From Clostridiales bacterium UBA4039 (GTDB taxonomy: Bacteria > Bacillota > Clostridia > Lachnospirales > Vallitaleaceae): a stretch of DNA of 64,000 nucleotides. The translations under genes were made by a program, and so were the position numbers. A model generated the notes under the pieces. It did not search any database. It was not told the origin of the DNA and saw only the letters and a program-made list of their open reading frames with translations. Of this stretch, positions 32,314-41,988 are shown piece after piece. How positions within the stretch are numbered: the stretch's first letter is position 1; each line of letters begins with the position of its first letter. Location: assembly GCA_002382805.1 (NCBI GenBank), contig DGAD01000007.1, positions 121,746-185,745 on the forward strand, given 5' to 3'.

Positions 32314-33190
32314 AGTTCTTAATGTGTTTATTATTATTTTTTTGGGGTTTAATTTATTATTATTTATGAACCAAAAAAATTATGAGAGTGAACGCTATGT
32401 GATGTCGGATAATCGAGTTCGCCAAATGGAAAGAGTATTAAATGAGCGAGGCATAGGTATATATACATATATTCCGGGGTATTATCCCCAGACGCAGCTG
32501 CGGTTGGAATCACCGACACTAGATAAAGATAACATTATTCAGCGTGTCTTAGGCGAAGTCTATGAGAGTCGACTGGATAATGATTATTTTGCAGAGCGTA
32601 TCTTTAATGAAGATCAGGAACTCACATTTTATATGGGTGAACAAAAGGGAATGATGTATTATAAGCTTAAGGACGGCGCGAAAGCATATGCCCCGGAAGA
32701 CCTCACAGATGCAAGCATACGTAAGGTTATCCTTCAATTTTCAGAAGATTTATTTGGTGAAGACACAAATATGCAACCTACATATTGGAAAGAAGTTGAT
32801 GGTGAAGGTTACCGCATTGAGTTAAACGAAAGTTATAAAGGGAATTTGATTTTTCAAAGTTATATTAAGCTCTATATCACAATGAATGGAATCGAAGAAG
32901 CCCTGGCAATCCGCTATAAACCTATTGAATTTAGTGGGGATAAACAAAATGTCTATCCTTTTGATGAAGTCATCTATAATTTAATGTACTACTTGGAAGA
33001 AGAATATAGTGAGAGTCAGTTAGAACAAAGCGGACGACGAACAATCCGCTATATTGATGTAGGCTATTATGTTGTTGATGAAGGCGCGAGAAATCTTACC
33101 TTCAGAGCGGATCCGTATTACCGAGTCATATTTGAAGATGGTGATGTCTATTATATCAATGCATATTCCAATGTGATTTATAAACTTTGA
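32300..33190 (+). CDS. yycI: WalK regulator YycI-like protein
   Basis: A 296-residue single-span protein beginning at a TTG, with MNWNKVLNVFIIIFLGFNLLLF as its membrane anchor and an outer domain with the YycI-type layout (repeated tyrosine-rich beta strands, IRYIDVGYYV near the end). The TTG at 32300 is chosen because AGAGAGG is seven bases upstream; the frame is open further 5' but lacks a ribosome site there. It overlaps yycH by 14 bases. In Bacillus YycI binds YycH and WalK. Confidence 0.8.
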   Translation: MNWNKVLNVFIIIFLGFNLLLFMNQKNYESERYVMSDNRVRQMERVLNERGIGIYTYIPGYYPQTQLRLESPTLDKDNIIQRVLGEVYESRLDNDYFAERIFNEDQELTFYMGEQKGMMYYKLKDGAKAYAPEDLTDASIRKVILQFSEDLFGEDTNMQPTYWKEVDGEGYRIELNESYKGNLIFQSYIKLYITMNGIEEALAIRYKPIEFSGDKQNVYPFDEVIYNLMYYLEEEYSESQLEQSGRRTIRYIDVGYYVVDEGARNLTFRADPYYRVIFEDGDVYYINAYSNVIYKL

Positions 33191-33233
33191 TGCTTCTTAA
33201 TCTAAGGAAAATATTATTAGAAATCCATTAGAA

Positions 33234-33262
33234 TTTACAAAGAATTAGTTATGTGATATAAT
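33234..33262 (+). promoter_or_regulatory. Promoter for murA
   Basis: TTTACA (33234-33239) and TATAAT (33257-33262) with a 17-base spacer, and TG at 33253 and 33255 near the -10. It separates murA from the walRK set. Confidence 0.7.
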
Positions 33263-33309
33263 CACCTTTGGAATAGGATATATAATAGTATAGATCAATG
33301 AGGTGTAGA

Positions 33310-34596
33310 ATGGATCAGTTTATAATAAATGGTGGAAATGTATTAAATGGGAGAGTTGAGGTTAGCGGTGCTAAAAATGCTGCTTTGGGCATTATTGCGG
33401 CAGCGCTGTTAGCGGATGGAGTAAGCCGAATTCAAAATGTTCCTTATGTAGATGATATTCGTGTGCTTTTAGAAGCCATGAAGGACTTAGGCATTAAAAT
33501 AAAAAATATTGATAATCATACAATTGAAATTGACAGTCGAAAAGTGGACAAATTTGTCGTAGACTATGAACATATAAAGAAAATCAGAGCATCCTATTAT
33601 CTTCTTGGGTCTTTGCTTGGGCGATTTAATGAAGCGCAAGTAGCTATGCCGGGAGGGTGCAATATAGGGCAAAGACCTATTGATCAACACATCAAAGGAT
33701 TTGAAGCGCTTGGTGCTCAAGTAGAAGTTGACCATGGAATGGTTAAAGCAAAAGCAGAGCATTTGACAGGTGCAAGTATTTATCTTGATGTGGTTAGCGT
33801 GGGAGCGACTATCAATATTATGTTGGCATCGGTTATGGCTAAAGGGATTACAACCATTGAAAACCCAGCCAAAGAACCCCATATTGTTGATGTTGCCAAC
33901 TATTTAAATTCAATGGGCGCGGAAATTAAAGGTGCCGGAACAGACGTAATTAAAATTCATGGTGTTGAAAAGCTACATGGTTCAGAATATATGATTATTC
34001 CGGATCAAATTGAAGCAGGTACATATATGATAGCAGCGGCAATCACAGGTGGTGATGTTGTTGTTGGTAACTTAATTCCAAAACACATGGAAGCTATTTC
34101 AGCAAAGCTTTTAGAGATGGGTGTTGGTATTGAGGAACAAGGGGACTCGATTCGCGTATTTTCACGTGGTGAGTTAAAAGGTGTTAACATTAAGACATTG
34201 CCATACCCAGGTTTTCCGACAGATATGCAACCTCAAATGACGGCGTTGTTAACGGTTTCAAAGGGAACGAGTATTGTGTCCGAAAGTATTTTTGAAAATC
34301 GTTTTCAATATGTGGATGAATTAAATCGCATGGGTGTTAATGTTAAAGTTGAAGGCAATACGGCTATTGTCAGTGGCGTTGAAAAGTTAACAGGAACAGA
34401 AATAACTGCGTCGGATTTACGTGCAGGAGCTGCACTTATTTTAGCGGCTTTGGTGGCAGAAGGTGAGACTGTCATCAATCATGTGGATTATATTGACCGT
34501 GGATATGAATTTATAGAAGAAAAACTACAAGATATTGGAGCGAATATTGTTCGTAAATCAGAGGCACGGGATAAACGACAGTTTAAAGTGATGTAG
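33310..34596 (+). CDS. murA: UDP-GlcNAc 1-carboxyvinyltransferase MurA
   Basis: A 428-residue EPSP-synthase-like enzyme making the first committed peptidoglycan precursor from UDP-GlcNAc and phosphoenolpyruvate. It shows SGAKNAALGIIAAALL at the N terminus, the active-site Cys117 in MPGGCNIGQRPID (the fosfomycin target residue), and YPGFPTDMQPQM. The ATG at 33310 follows AGGTG; an ATG at 33298 overlaps that ribosome site and is not favoured. It has its own promoter and is followed at once by mazG. Confidence 0.96.
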   Translation: MDQFIINGGNVLNGRVEVSGAKNAALGIIAAALLADGVSRIQNVPYVDDIRVLLEAMKDLGIKIKNIDNHTIEIDSRKVDKFVVDYEHIKKIRASYYLLGSLLGRFNEAQVAMPGGCNIGQRPIDQHIKGFEALGAQVEVDHGMVKAKAEHLTGASIYLDVVSVGATINIMLASVMAKGITTIENPAKEPHIVDVANYLNSMGAEIKGAGTDVIKIHGVEKLHGSEYMIIPDQIEAGTYMIAAAITGGDVVVGNLIPKHMEAISAKLLEMGVGIEEQGDSIRVFSRGELKGVNIKTLPYPGFPTDMQPQMTALLTVSKGTSIVSESIFENRFQYVDELNRMGVNVKVEGNTAIVSGVEKLTGTEITASDLRAGAALILAALVAEGETVINHVDYIDRGYEFIEEKLQDIGANIVRKSEARDKRQFKVM

Positions 34597-34617
34597 TCAC
34601 TATTAATGAGGGCTAAA

Positions 34618-35409
34618 ATGGAAAATAAGCGGTATACATTTGAACAACTTTTAGAAATTATGGAACGGCTTCGAAGCGAAGATGGATGTCCATGGGACAA
34701 AGAACAGACACATCAGTCGTTAAAAAGTGATACAATAGAAGAAGCTTATGAATTGGTTGAAGCCATTAATAATAATGATGATAAAAATATGCAAGAAGAA
34801 CTTGGCGATTTATTGTTGCACATTGCTTTTCATATTCAGATTGCAAAAGAAGAAAATCGTTTTGATGAAGACGATGTATTGTATGGCATCATTGAAAAAA
34901 TGATCCGACGTCATCCCCATGTATTTGGTGATCAACATGCCAAAAATGCTGATGAAGTTTTGGTGCAGTGGGATGAAATTAAAAAAATCGAAAAAGAGCA
35001 TACGACCACCACAGATGTTATGCGCTCTGTGGCAAAAGCTTTGCCTGCTTTAACAAGAGCGAGTAAGATTCAAAAGAAAGCAGCAAAGGTCGGATTTGAT
35101 TTTGAAGATGAAATTCAAATGCTTGAAAAACTGGACGAAGAAGTTCAGGAAATGAAAGAAGCTGTTCAAAAAAAGAACATAGCATGTATAGAAGATGAAA
35201 TTGGTGATTTGTTGTTCCAAATAGTGAATTTATCACGTTTTTTTGGGTTAAATGCTGAAAATACCTTGACAAATGCGACAGAAAAGTTTATAAATAGATT
35301 TGAGGGCATTGAAGAGCTTGCCATCAATCAACAGCGGGAGATGGCGACCCTGAGCCTTAACGAAATGAACGAACTTTGGGAAGTGGTTAAGAAGCAACAA
35401 TCTTTTTAA
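34618..35409 (+). CDS. mazG: Nucleoside triphosphate pyrophosphohydrolase MazG
   Basis: A 263-residue two-domain MazG. The first domain has LRSEDGCPWDKEQTHQSLK and the metal-binding EEAYELVEAI with EELGDLLLHI; the second repeats the pattern with DEEVQEMKEA and EDEIGDLLFQIVNL. It cleaves non-canonical or surplus NTPs to NMP and pyrophosphate. The ATG at 34618 follows GAGGG; an ATG at 34606 lacks a ribosome site. In Bacillus the same function (YabN) lies next to yabO, as here after HU. Confidence 0.95.
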   Translation: MENKRYTFEQLLEIMERLRSEDGCPWDKEQTHQSLKSDTIEEAYELVEAINNNDDKNMQEELGDLLLHIAFHIQIAKEENRFDEDDVLYGIIEKMIRRHPHVFGDQHAKNADEVLVQWDEIKKIEKEHTTTTDVMRSVAKALPALTRASKIQKKAAKVGFDFEDEIQMLEKLDEEVQEMKEAVQKKNIACIEDEIGDLLFQIVNLSRFFGLNAENTLTNATEKFINRFEGIEELAINQQREMATLSLNEMNELWEVVKKQQSF

Positions 35410-35451
35410 TGGTTTCTTGAAGCAAATTATTCTTACGAGGAGGAGCGACAC

Positions 35452-35730
35452 ATGAACAAATCAGAATTAGTGAGCGCTATGGCAGCAAAAACTGATCTTA
35501 GCAAGAAAGATGCTGAGAAAGCATTAAAAGCATTTATTGATGTAGTAACAGAGGAATTAAGTCAAGGTGGAAAAATTCAATTAGTTGGATTTGGAACTTA
35601 TGACGTATCTGAAAGAGCAGCTAGAACTGGAAGAAACCCACAAACAGGGGAAGAAATGAAGATAGCTGCTTCAAAAGCACCAAGATTCAAAGCAGGAAAA
35701 GCTTTGAAAGATGCGGTTAATGCAAAATAA
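35452..35730 (+). CDS. HU-family DNA-binding protein
   Basis: A 92-residue histone-like protein: [25 protein letters not shown], a [26 protein letters not shown] beta arm, and [16 protein letters not shown] at the end. It binds and bends DNA as a dimer. Gene symbol is left open because several HU names are used (hup, hbs). GAGGAGG precedes the ATG and a strong terminator follows. Confidence 0.97.
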   Translation: MNKSELVSAMAAKTDLSKKDAEKALKAFIDVVTEELSQGGKIQLVGFGTYDVSERAARTGRNPQTGEEMKIAASKAPRFKAGKALKDAVNAK

Positions 35731-35748
35731 TTTAATCGATTAAGATTC

Positions 35749-35779
35749 AAAAAATCTACACGATTAGTGTAGATTTTTT
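35749..35779 (+). terminator. Terminator after HU
   Basis: AAAAAATCTACAC and GTGTAGATTTTTT form a perfect 13-bp stem around GATTA; the final T residues serve as the tract. Confidence 0.93.
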
Positions 35780-35816
35780 GTGTTTTATGTTACATAAGGT
35801 TGTCAAAGGAGGACGT

Positions 35817-36062
35817 ATGCGTTTAGATAAATTTTTAAAAGTATCCCGATTAATCAAACGACGAACGGTGGCTAATGAGGCTTGTAATGCAGGACGGGTT
35901 GAGATCAATGGAAAAGTCGCAAAATCTGGAACGCCTGTAAATGTTGGCGATATAATAAAAATATCTTTTGGAAATAATACAGTCAACGTTCGTGTCGATG
36001 CTATAAAGGATACAACAAAAAAAGAAGATGCAGATTCAATGTTTACATATTTGAGTGAATAA
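35817..36062 (+). CDS. rqcP: S4-domain RNA-binding protein RqcP
   Basis: An 81-residue protein made of a single S4 domain: MRLDKFLKVSRLIKRRTVAN, then AGRVEINGKVAKSGTPVNVGD. This matches RqcP (YabO), which binds tRNA on stalled 50S subunits and helps RqcH add alanine tails. The ATG at 35817 is set by AAAGGAGG. Location between HU/mazG and divIC is the usual Firmicute context. Confidence 0.9.
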   Translation: MRLDKFLKVSRLIKRRTVANEACNAGRVEINGKVAKSGTPVNVGDIIKISFGNNTVNVRVDAIKDTTKKEDADSMFTYLSE

Positions 36063-36098
36063 TTTATATAAGGACTACCATAAATTAAAAAATAATGC

Positions 36099-36104
36099 TA
36101 TACT
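36099..36104 (+). promoter_or_regulatory. Extended -10 for divIC and downstream genes
   Basis: TGCTATACT: a TATACT -10 with an upstream TG. No good -35 lies 17 bases upstream. The leader is about 30 bases. Confidence 0.4.
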
Positions 36105-36141
36105 ATAAGGGATAATATATTATAAAAAGGGTGGTGTACTT

Positions 36142-36423
36142 GTGAAAAGAAAAAAACATAAATCAATATATTTTTTAATGTTTGTATTAATGTTATTAAG
36201 TGGTATTGTTTTTTTTCAAATTTCAGAAGCGTATACAAAAACCCTCGAAAAAGAGCAAGAGCTAGAAGCATTAAATGCAGAGCTTGTCAGAGAGCTAGAA
36301 CGTAAAGTCGAGCTTGAAGAGATGGAATTTTATATTCAGTCTGACGAGTTTATCATAAAGAAAGCGAGAAATGAATTTAATTTGATACAAGAAGGCGAGA
36401 TCCTCTTTATCACAGAAGAATAG
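36142..36423 (+). CDS. divIC: DivIC/FtsL-type septum formation initiator
   Basis: A 93-residue protein starting at GTG, with a positively charged cytoplasmic start (KRKKHK), one membrane helix (about 9-26) and a coiled coil (TKTLEKEQELEALNAEL). A typical DivIC-style end (YIQSDEFIIKKARNEFNLIQEGEILF) is present. It acts in the division complex with FtsL and FtsQ/DivIB. GGGTGGTG precedes the start. Position between rqcP and tilS agrees with Bacillus order. Confidence 0.92.
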   Translation: MKRKKHKSIYFLMFVLMLLSGIVFFQISEAYTKTLEKEQELEALNAELVRELERKVELEEMEFYIQSDEFIIKKARNEFNLIQEGEILFITEE

Positions 36424-36493
36424 TAGATGCTTGTGACAGTGACTCGACTGAAAAGTTGGGTCATTTTTATTACGTTATAGGAAAGGAAAAACT

Positions 36494-37969
36494 ATGTCAC
36501 ATGAACTGACCCGAAATTTTGAAAGCTTGGTGTGTCAAGAAAACTTGATTCAAACAGGGGATCGAATTGTAGTTGGGTTTTCGGGAGGCGCTGATTCAGT
36601 TGCATTACTGTATATGCTTGACATCTTTCGTAAAAAAAAGAACTACTTTGAGATTTTCCCCATATATATTCATCATGGACTGCGCGAAAGTGCGGATGAA
36701 GATGTATTGATTTGTGAACATCATTGTCAGATGTTGGGACTTTGTTTAAAAGTTCAACATGTCGACGTTACGACGTTTTGCAAAAATGCAGGCGTATCGC
36801 AAGAAGATGGAGCAAGAACATTACGGTATATGGCTTTGCACCGATATCTCCTTGAAGTTAATGCCAATAAGATAGCGATTGCACACCATAAAGATGACCA
36901 GGCAGAGACTATATTATATCGTTTTATGCGAGGAGCAGGTCTCTTAGGCTTAAAAGGGATGGAAAGCATAAGTAAAAATCAGTATCAGGACATACTGATT
37001 CGTCCGCTCATTAATGTCTCAAAAAAAGAAATCCTTAATTTTCTTGGAAAAAATGGTTTGCCCTATGCCAAAGATGAAACGAATGATCAGATGATATATC
37101 AGCGAAATCGAATCCGTCATCAGCTCATAACACAAATTAAAAATGATTATAATCCAAACATCGTGGATACATTACACCGAACAGCACGTGTATTTGCTGA
37201 TGAGGAGCAGTATATGGAATTCGAAGCGACGAAGGTCTATCAGCGTGTGGCGTGTGCAAGGGAGTTGATTGGTGGAACGTATAAATGCAAAGAAAATGGA
37301 CATGCACTTGTTATTGATGGAAAGATGCTTGTTCGAGAACATCCGGCAATTATTCGTCGTGTGCTTAGAAAAGCGGTAGAGAATGTTGTAGGAACAACGA
37401 AAAACTTAGAGTATATCCATGTAGAAAGAATTCATGATTTGATGAGCCAGCAATCAGGTAAGCAGGTTGAAGTATACAAAGGGCTAAAAGTCGTCAATGA
37501 ATATCAAAGGCTGTTGTTCATATATGAAAAAACAGCAGAAACAGAAGAATTTTTTTACGAACTTGACACGATTCCAGATAAAGGGTATATTCAAAAGGCT
37601 GATTTATGGTATACTGTTGTGAACGAACTACCAACAAAGTATAAAGATTCTTTTAAAAATACAAAAAATCTATACACGAAGTGGTTCGATTATGATAAAA
37701 TAAAAGCTAATTTAGTTTTACGTACGAGAAAACCGGGGGATGTAATCCATATCGATTCCAAGGGACATACAAAAAAAATAAAAAAATTTTTTATTGATGA
37801 AAAAATCCCATTATCGTTAAGAAATAAAATGCCGCTATTAGCTATGGGCAATCATATCTTATGGGTGCCTGGATACCGTGTGAATCCTGTTTATGAGGCG
37901 ACAGAAAAATCATCCGAGATAATCCGAGTAGAACTAACTAAGGAGGACAATAATGGCTACGACAATTGA
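36494..37969 (+). CDS. tilS: tRNA(Ile)-lysidine synthetase
   Basis: A 491-residue N-type ATP pyrophosphatase that modifies C34 of tRNA-Ile(CAU) with lysine. The P-loop is VVGFSGGADSVALLYML near residue 28. Following are HHGLRESADEDV, the AHHKDDQAETILYRFMRGAG motif and NRIRHQLI. The C-terminal part ends with RKPGDVIHI and KKIKKFFIDEKIP, as in the TilS C-terminal domain. The ATG follows GGAAAGGA. Its stop lies 17 bases inside hpt, so the two are coupled. Confidence 0.96.
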   Translation: MSHELTRNFESLVCQENLIQTGDRIVVGFSGGADSVALLYMLDIFRKKKNYFEIFPIYIHHGLRESADEDVLICEHHCQMLGLCLKVQHVDVTTFCKNAGVSQEDGARTLRYMALHRYLLEVNANKIAIAHHKDDQAETILYRFMRGAGLLGLKGMESISKNQYQDILIRPLINVSKKEILNFLGKNGLPYAKDETNDQMIYQRNRIRHQLITQIKNDYNPNIVDTLHRTARVFADEEQYMEFEATKVYQRVACARELIGGTYKCKENGHALVIDGKMLVREHPAIIRRVLRKAVENVVGTTKNLEYIHVERIHDLMSQQSGKQVEVYKGLKVVNEYQRLLFIYEKTAETEEFFYELDTIPDKGYIQKADLWYTVVNELPTKYKDSFKNTKNLYTKWFDYDKIKANLVLRTRKPGDVIHIDSKGHTKKIKKFFIDEKIPLSLRNKMPLLAMGNHILWVPGYRVNPVYEATEKSSEIIRVELTKEDNNGYDN

Positions 37970-38486
37970 CGTTCTGATTTCAGAAGAGGAACTCGTAAAA
38001 AGAACCAAAGATTTAGGGGAACAAATTTCAAAAGAATATGAAGGTAAAGAAATCAATATGATTTGTGTGCTCAAAGGTGGAGTTATGTTTATGACTGACT
38101 TGGCTAAAGAGCTTGTACCACCCATGACAATGGATTTTATGGCGATATCAAGTTATGGCAATGAGACAACAAGTACAGGGGTTGTAAAAATAGTTAAAGA
38201 CTTAGATGATTCAATTGAAGGCAAAGACATACTTATTGTTGAAGACATCATTGATTCAGGAAGAACATTGAATTATTTGGTTCACGTACTAAACCAAAGA
38301 AAACCTAACAGTATTAAAATAGTGACATTGCTAGATAAGCCAGACCGACGCGTTGTTGACGTTGATGTTGAGTATGTCGGCTTTACAATTCCTGATGAGT
38401 TTGTTGTAGGATATGGATTAGACTACTGCCAACATTACCGTAATCTCCCTTATATTGGAAAGATTAGTGTGTTGGATGAGGAATAA
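37953..38486 (+). CDS. hpt: Hypoxanthine phosphoribosyltransferase
   Basis: A 177-residue type I phosphoribosyltransferase. The PRPP-binding loop is VEDIIDSGRTLNYL and further motifs are CVLKGGVMFMTDL, AISSYGNET and KPDRRVVDVDVEYVG. It salvages hypoxanthine and guanine. AAGGAGG lies inside the tilS end. The tilS-hpt-ftsH order is strongly conserved in Firmicutes. Confidence 0.96.
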   Translation: MATTIDVLISEEELVKRTKDLGEQISKEYEGKEINMICVLKGGVMFMTDLAKELVPPMTMDFMAISSYGNETTSTGVVKIVKDLDDSIEGKDILIVEDIIDSGRTLNYLVHVLNQRKPNSIKIVTLLDKPDRRVVDVDVEYVGFTIPDEFVVGYGLDYCQHYRNLPYIGKISVLDEE

Positions 38487-38519
38487 TCAAATCGAACTCA
38501 ATTGGAAGGAGAAAAAGAT

Positions 38520-40376
38520 ATGAAGAAATATATGCGTGGATTTAGTTTTTACGCACTACTGATTCTCATTTTGCTATTTGCTCTTATTCTTACAAATCCG
38601 ACAAACGAACAAATGGCAGATAATTATGGTGAATTAGAATTAATGAAGGATGTCGAAGCAGGGCGAGTGGTACGTGTTGAGATCACTCAAAATCAAGAGA
38701 TTCCTACAGGTGTTCTTCGTGCTTATTTTCAAGATGGAAAAGAAGAAAGCTTTTATGTTCCAAATACAACCGTAATGGGAACAAAAATTGCTGAAACCGG
38801 ACAAGAAATTCCGATTCATTATTCGGATGTACAGCGTCCAAGCTTTTTGATGAGTATTTTACCATCAATCATTATACTGATTGCCGTTGTGTTTTTGTTG
38901 ATGTTTATCATGAACCAGGCACAAGGTGGTGGTGGAGGATCCAAAGTAATGTCTTTTGGAAAATCTAAGGCAAAAATGGTTGTGGATGAAAACAAAAAGG
39001 TTACATTCCAAAATGTAGCCGGATTAGAAGAAGAAAAAGAAGAACTTGAAGAAGTGGTTGAGTTTTTAAAAAGCCCTAAGAAGTTTGTAGAATTAGGTGC
39101 AAGAATTCCAAAGGGGGTTGTTCTAGTTGGACCTCCGGGAACAGGAAAAACTTTGTTGGCAAAAGCTGTGTCCGGAGAAGCCGGAGTACCGTTTTTTAGT
39201 ATTTCAGGTTCTGATTTTGTCGAAATGTTTGTTGGGGTCGGAGCTTCACGAGTTCGTGACTTGTTTGAACAGGCAAAAAAGAATGCGCCATGTATTGTGT
39301 TTATCGATGAGATTGATGCAGTAGGTCGTAAGCGTGGAGCTGGACTTGGTGGTGGACATGATGAACGTGAGCAGACACTGAACCAATTGTTGGTTGAGAT
39401 GGATGGATTTGGCATTAATGAAGGTGTCATTGTTATTGCAGCTACAAACCGTGTTGATATTCTTGACCCGGCGCTTTTACGTCCAGGTCGATTTGATAGA
39501 AAAGTATATGTTGGACGTCCGGATGTTAAAGGCCGTGAAGAAATTCTAAAAGTACATGCTAAAGGTAAGCCTTTGTCAGACAATATCAACTTACTTGAAG
39601 TGGCTCAGACAACAGCTGGGTTTACTGGAGCTGACTTAGAGAACTTGGTTAACGAAGCGGCAATCTATGCTGCGCGTGAAAACAAAAAAGTTATTGAGCA
39701 AGAGCATATGCGACAAGCATTTATTAAAGTTGGAATCGGAACAGAAAAACGTTCCAGAGTTATTAGTGAAAAAGAAAAGAGAATTACAGCATATCATGAA
39801 GCGGGACACGCAATTATTCATCATGTGCTCGAAGAAATTGACTCCGTACATAGTATCTCAATTATACCAACAGGATTTGCAGGTGGGTATACAATGCCTC
39901 TACCTAAAGCGGATCAGATGTATTTGACTAAGAAGAAAATGGAGCAAGAAATTGTTGCACTTCTAGGCGGTCGAGCAGCTGAACAATTAGTATTAGATGA
40001 TGTGACCACAGGTGCATCTAATGATATTGAGCGTGCAACAGGTATTGCAAGAAATATGGTGGTTCGATATGGAATGTCTGACGTACTGGGACCGATTCAG
40101 TACGGAGGAGACAACGATGAAGTGTTCATCGGACGTGACTGGGGACATACCAGAAACTATGGTGAAAATATCGCGGGCATTATTGATGGTGAAATCAAAA
40201 GAATCGTTGGTGACTCTTTTGAAGAAGCGAAGAGACTTCTTGAAGAACATATGGAAGTATTGCACCGTACAGCAAAGCTACTTATGGAAAAAGAAAAAAT
40301 TGATGGCGAACAATTTGAAAAATTGTTTGATGTATTAGAGGAGCCAGAAATAGCACCGGAAATTTCACCTGTATAA
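38520..40376 (+). CDS. ftsH: ATP-dependent zinc metalloprotease FtsH
   Basis: A 618-residue membrane AAA protease. Membrane helices are near residues 7-25 and 107-130, with a small outer domain between. The AAA module has Walker A GPPGTGKT, Walker [13 protein letters not shown] and the SRH region with RPGRFDR. The protease domain has the zinc motif HEAGH and a distal Asp region. It degrades membrane proteins and regulators. The ATG at 38520 is set by AAGGAG; an in-frame TTG at 38502 lacks one. A glycine run (GGGGGS) links the second helix to the ATPase. Confidence 0.97.
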   Translation: MKKYMRGFSFYALLILILLFALILTNPTNEQMADNYGELELMKDVEAGRVVRVEITQNQEIPTGVLRAYFQDGKEESFYVPNTTVMGTKIAETGQEIPIHYSDVQRPSFLMSILPSIIILIAVVFLLMFIMNQAQGGGGGSKVMSFGKSKAKMVVDENKKVTFQNVAGLEEEKEELEEVVEFLKSPKKFVELGARIPKGVVLVGPPGTGKTLLAKAVSGEAGVPFFSISGSDFVEMFVGVGASRVRDLFEQAKKNAPCIVFIDEIDAVGRKRGAGLGGGHDEREQTLNQLLVEMDGFGINEGVIVIAATNRVDILDPALLRPGRFDRKVYVGRPDVKGREEILKVHAKGKPLSDNINLLEVAQTTAGFTGADLENLVNEAAIYAARENKKVIEQEHMRQAFIKVGIGTEKRSRVISEKEKRITAYHEAGHAIIHHVLEEIDSVHSISIIPTGFAGGYTMPLPKADQMYLTKKKMEQEIVALLGGRAAEQLVLDDVTTGASNDIERATGIARNMVVRYGMSDVLGPIQYGGDNDEVFIGRDWGHTRNYGENIAGIIDGEIKRIVGDSFEEAKRLLEEHMEVLHRTAKLLMEKEKIDGEQFEKLFDVLEEPEIAPEISPV

Positions 40377-40403
40377 AATAATATGAAAAAATGACAAATG
40401 GAT

Positions 40404-40435
40404 AACCCTTAGACATGTGCTAAGGGTTGTTTTAT
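40404..40435 (+). terminator. Probable terminator after ftsH
   Basis: AACCCTTAG and CTAAGGGTT form a 9-bp stem with a 7-base loop, followed by a short, imperfect T run. Confidence 0.7.
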
Positions 40436-40448
40436 TAAGGAGGTAATT

Positions 40449-41003
40449 ATGAAAAAAATAATGTTCATTTCAGATATTCACGGATCGGCAACCTGTGTAG
40501 AAAAAGCCATCAAAGCTTATAAAAAGGAAAAGCCGGATGTTTTGATTATTCTTGGAGATATACTTTATCATGGTCCTAGAAATCCCCTTCCAGAAGGATA
40601 TGATCCTAAGGGTGTTATTAAGCAGCTTAATGAGTTACAAGACGATATTATAGCGGTTCGAGGTAACTGTGATGCAGAAGTGGATCAAATGGTGCTGGAC
40701 TTTGATATTATGCAAGGTGAAGCGAGATTGTGGATAGACGCAACCCAAATATTTGCAACCCATGGACATCTCTATGCAAATCAGCCTCCACAAAACTTAA
40801 AATGTGGCAGTGTTTTTATTCAAGGACATACCCATGTTCCGATAGTAAAAAAAACAGAGCAAAGCGTGTGGCATGTTAATCCGGGATCAATTACGTTACC
40901 CAAAGAAGGACATCCAAAAACATATGCTATCTTTGAAGACAAAAAAATAACAGTCAAAACCATAGAAGGCGACTGTTATATTGAACAAGATCTTAGAGTG
41001 TAG
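40449..41003 (+). CDS. YfcE/MJ0936-type metallophosphoesterase
   Basis: A 184-residue calcineurin-like phosphoesterase. Metal-binding motifs in order are SDIHGS, GDILYHGP, RGNCDAEVD, THGHLY and GHTHVP. Family members hydrolyse phosphodiesters in vitro, with a variable physiological substrate. AAGGAGG precedes the ATG. Its 3' end overlaps the convergent DUF1189 gene by 11 bases. Confidence 0.93.
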   Translation: MKKIMFISDIHGSATCVEKAIKAYKKEKPDVLIILGDILYHGPRNPLPEGYDPKGVIKQLNELQDDIIAVRGNCDAEVDQMVLDFDIMQGEARLWIDATQIFATHGHLYANQPPQNLKCGSVFIQGHTHVPIVKKTEQSVWHVNPGSITLPKEGHPKTYAIFEDKKITVKTIEGDCYIEQDLRV

Positions 41004-41820
41004 GCGGTTCGCTGTGGGTATCCTTATATGCCTTCATTCCTTTAGAAAGTAACAGAGAGCTTGGCAGATAGAAGGTTAAAAAAGGCAACAATGAAGAAAT
41101 CCAAGGACTCAGATGAACCATAGGTGTAAAAATTAAGATCAATGCGGTGATTTCGGTGAGAAGGATACCAATAGTCATGGAGTATAAAACCATCTTATAT
41201 ATACCGACATTTGTTAAGGTGATGATTTGATTCATACTTCGCATCATGATCCCGAGTAAAAACAAAAACAAACTCTTAAACATCGTTCCGATTATGATAA
41301 AGATAATGCTAAAGAGGATGACCAAGGGAACCAAAAATGAAGATAACGTTTCCATATATGCAATCAGGTCCATCTTGTTAAAGTCTAGTCCGGTTAAAAG
41401 TGAAAGATCATAACGTACAGGAGAGTTACCGATAGTCGATATGTATATGGATTCTGGTTGGAGTAAATAACCGGCTTCATAACCGGCCAAATCATTAATT
41501 GTTTTTGTATTGGTCGGGTCAACAATAAAGACATAATAGTCATCAAAATCATAGACAATCGGATCATCGCGATCAATCGAGAAACGTCCATTGGAAAAAG
41601 AAAAATCAGGGAAAGAATCAGATTTTGCTACAGTAATGGCTTCTTTTAATTGATTGTTGCTTAGGATTCCTTGAATCAACCCTGATACTGAACCGACAAT
41701 ACCGATAATCAAAAAAATGTAAATGAATGCTTTGGATAGTTTTTCTGAAGTGACGGTCACGTAAAATTCAGAAGAATGTATCGAACGTAGAATTCGATCA
41801 AAAAAATGCTTTAGTTTCAT
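40993..41820 (-). CDS. DUF1189-family membrane protein
   Basis: A 275-residue protein with an N-terminal cytoplasmic helix, a first membrane span (about 30-50), an outer domain of about 110 residues (with FPDFSFSNGRFSIDRDDPIV, as expected of DUF1189), and about four C-terminal spans. The family is of unknown function, often encoded in envelope contexts. GGAGG lies before the start. The final residues overlap the end of the phosphoesterase gene on the other strand. Confidence 0.8.
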   Translation of the reverse strand: MKLKHFFDRILRSIHSSEFYVTVTSEKLSKAFIYIFLIIGIVGSVSGLIQGILSNNQLKEAITVAKSDSFPDFSFSNGRFSIDRDDPIVYDFDDYYVFIVDPTNTKTINDLAGYEAGYLLQPESIYISTIGNSPVRYDLSLLTGLDFNKMDLIAYMETLSSFLVPLVILFSIIFIIIGTMFKSLFLFLLGIMMRSMNQIITLTNVGIYKMVLYSMTIGILLTEITALILIFTPMVHLSPWISSLLPFLTFYLPSSLLLSKGMKAYKDTHSEPPTL

Positions 41821-41852
41821 AGTATACCTCCGTATGTTTCAAACTCTTTACT

Positions 41853-41881
41853 ATTGTATCCTTGTTTATAAAAACTTACAA
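41853..41881 (-). promoter_or_regulatory. Promoter for the DUF1189 gene
   Basis: On the minus strand TTGTAA (41881-41876) and TACAAT (41858-41853) have a 17-base spacer. It diverges from the methyltransferase promoter 20 bases away. Confidence 0.6.
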
Positions 41882-41901
41882 GTAATTTTTAGACCATAAC
41901 A

Positions 41902-41930
41902 TTGTGCATCTTTAAAAGATAACGTATAAT
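41902..41930 (+). promoter_or_regulatory. Promoter for the THUMP methyltransferase gene
   Basis: TTGTGC (41902-41907) and TATAAT (41925-41930) with a 17-base spacer. Confidence 0.6.
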
Positions 41931-41988
41931 ATATATCATGGTTTACAACTATAGCATAAATAAATATAAAATCAAGAATGGAGTACCA

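Noticed and set aside
33487..33882. 131-codon minus-strand frame within murA
   Set aside because: Antisense to conserved murA sequence, no ribosome site, His/Asn/Phe-rich shadow composition.
38819..39589. 256-codon minus-strand frame within ftsH
   Set aside because: It is exactly antisense to highly conserved FtsH AAA sequence; its length follows from codon bias of the sense gene.
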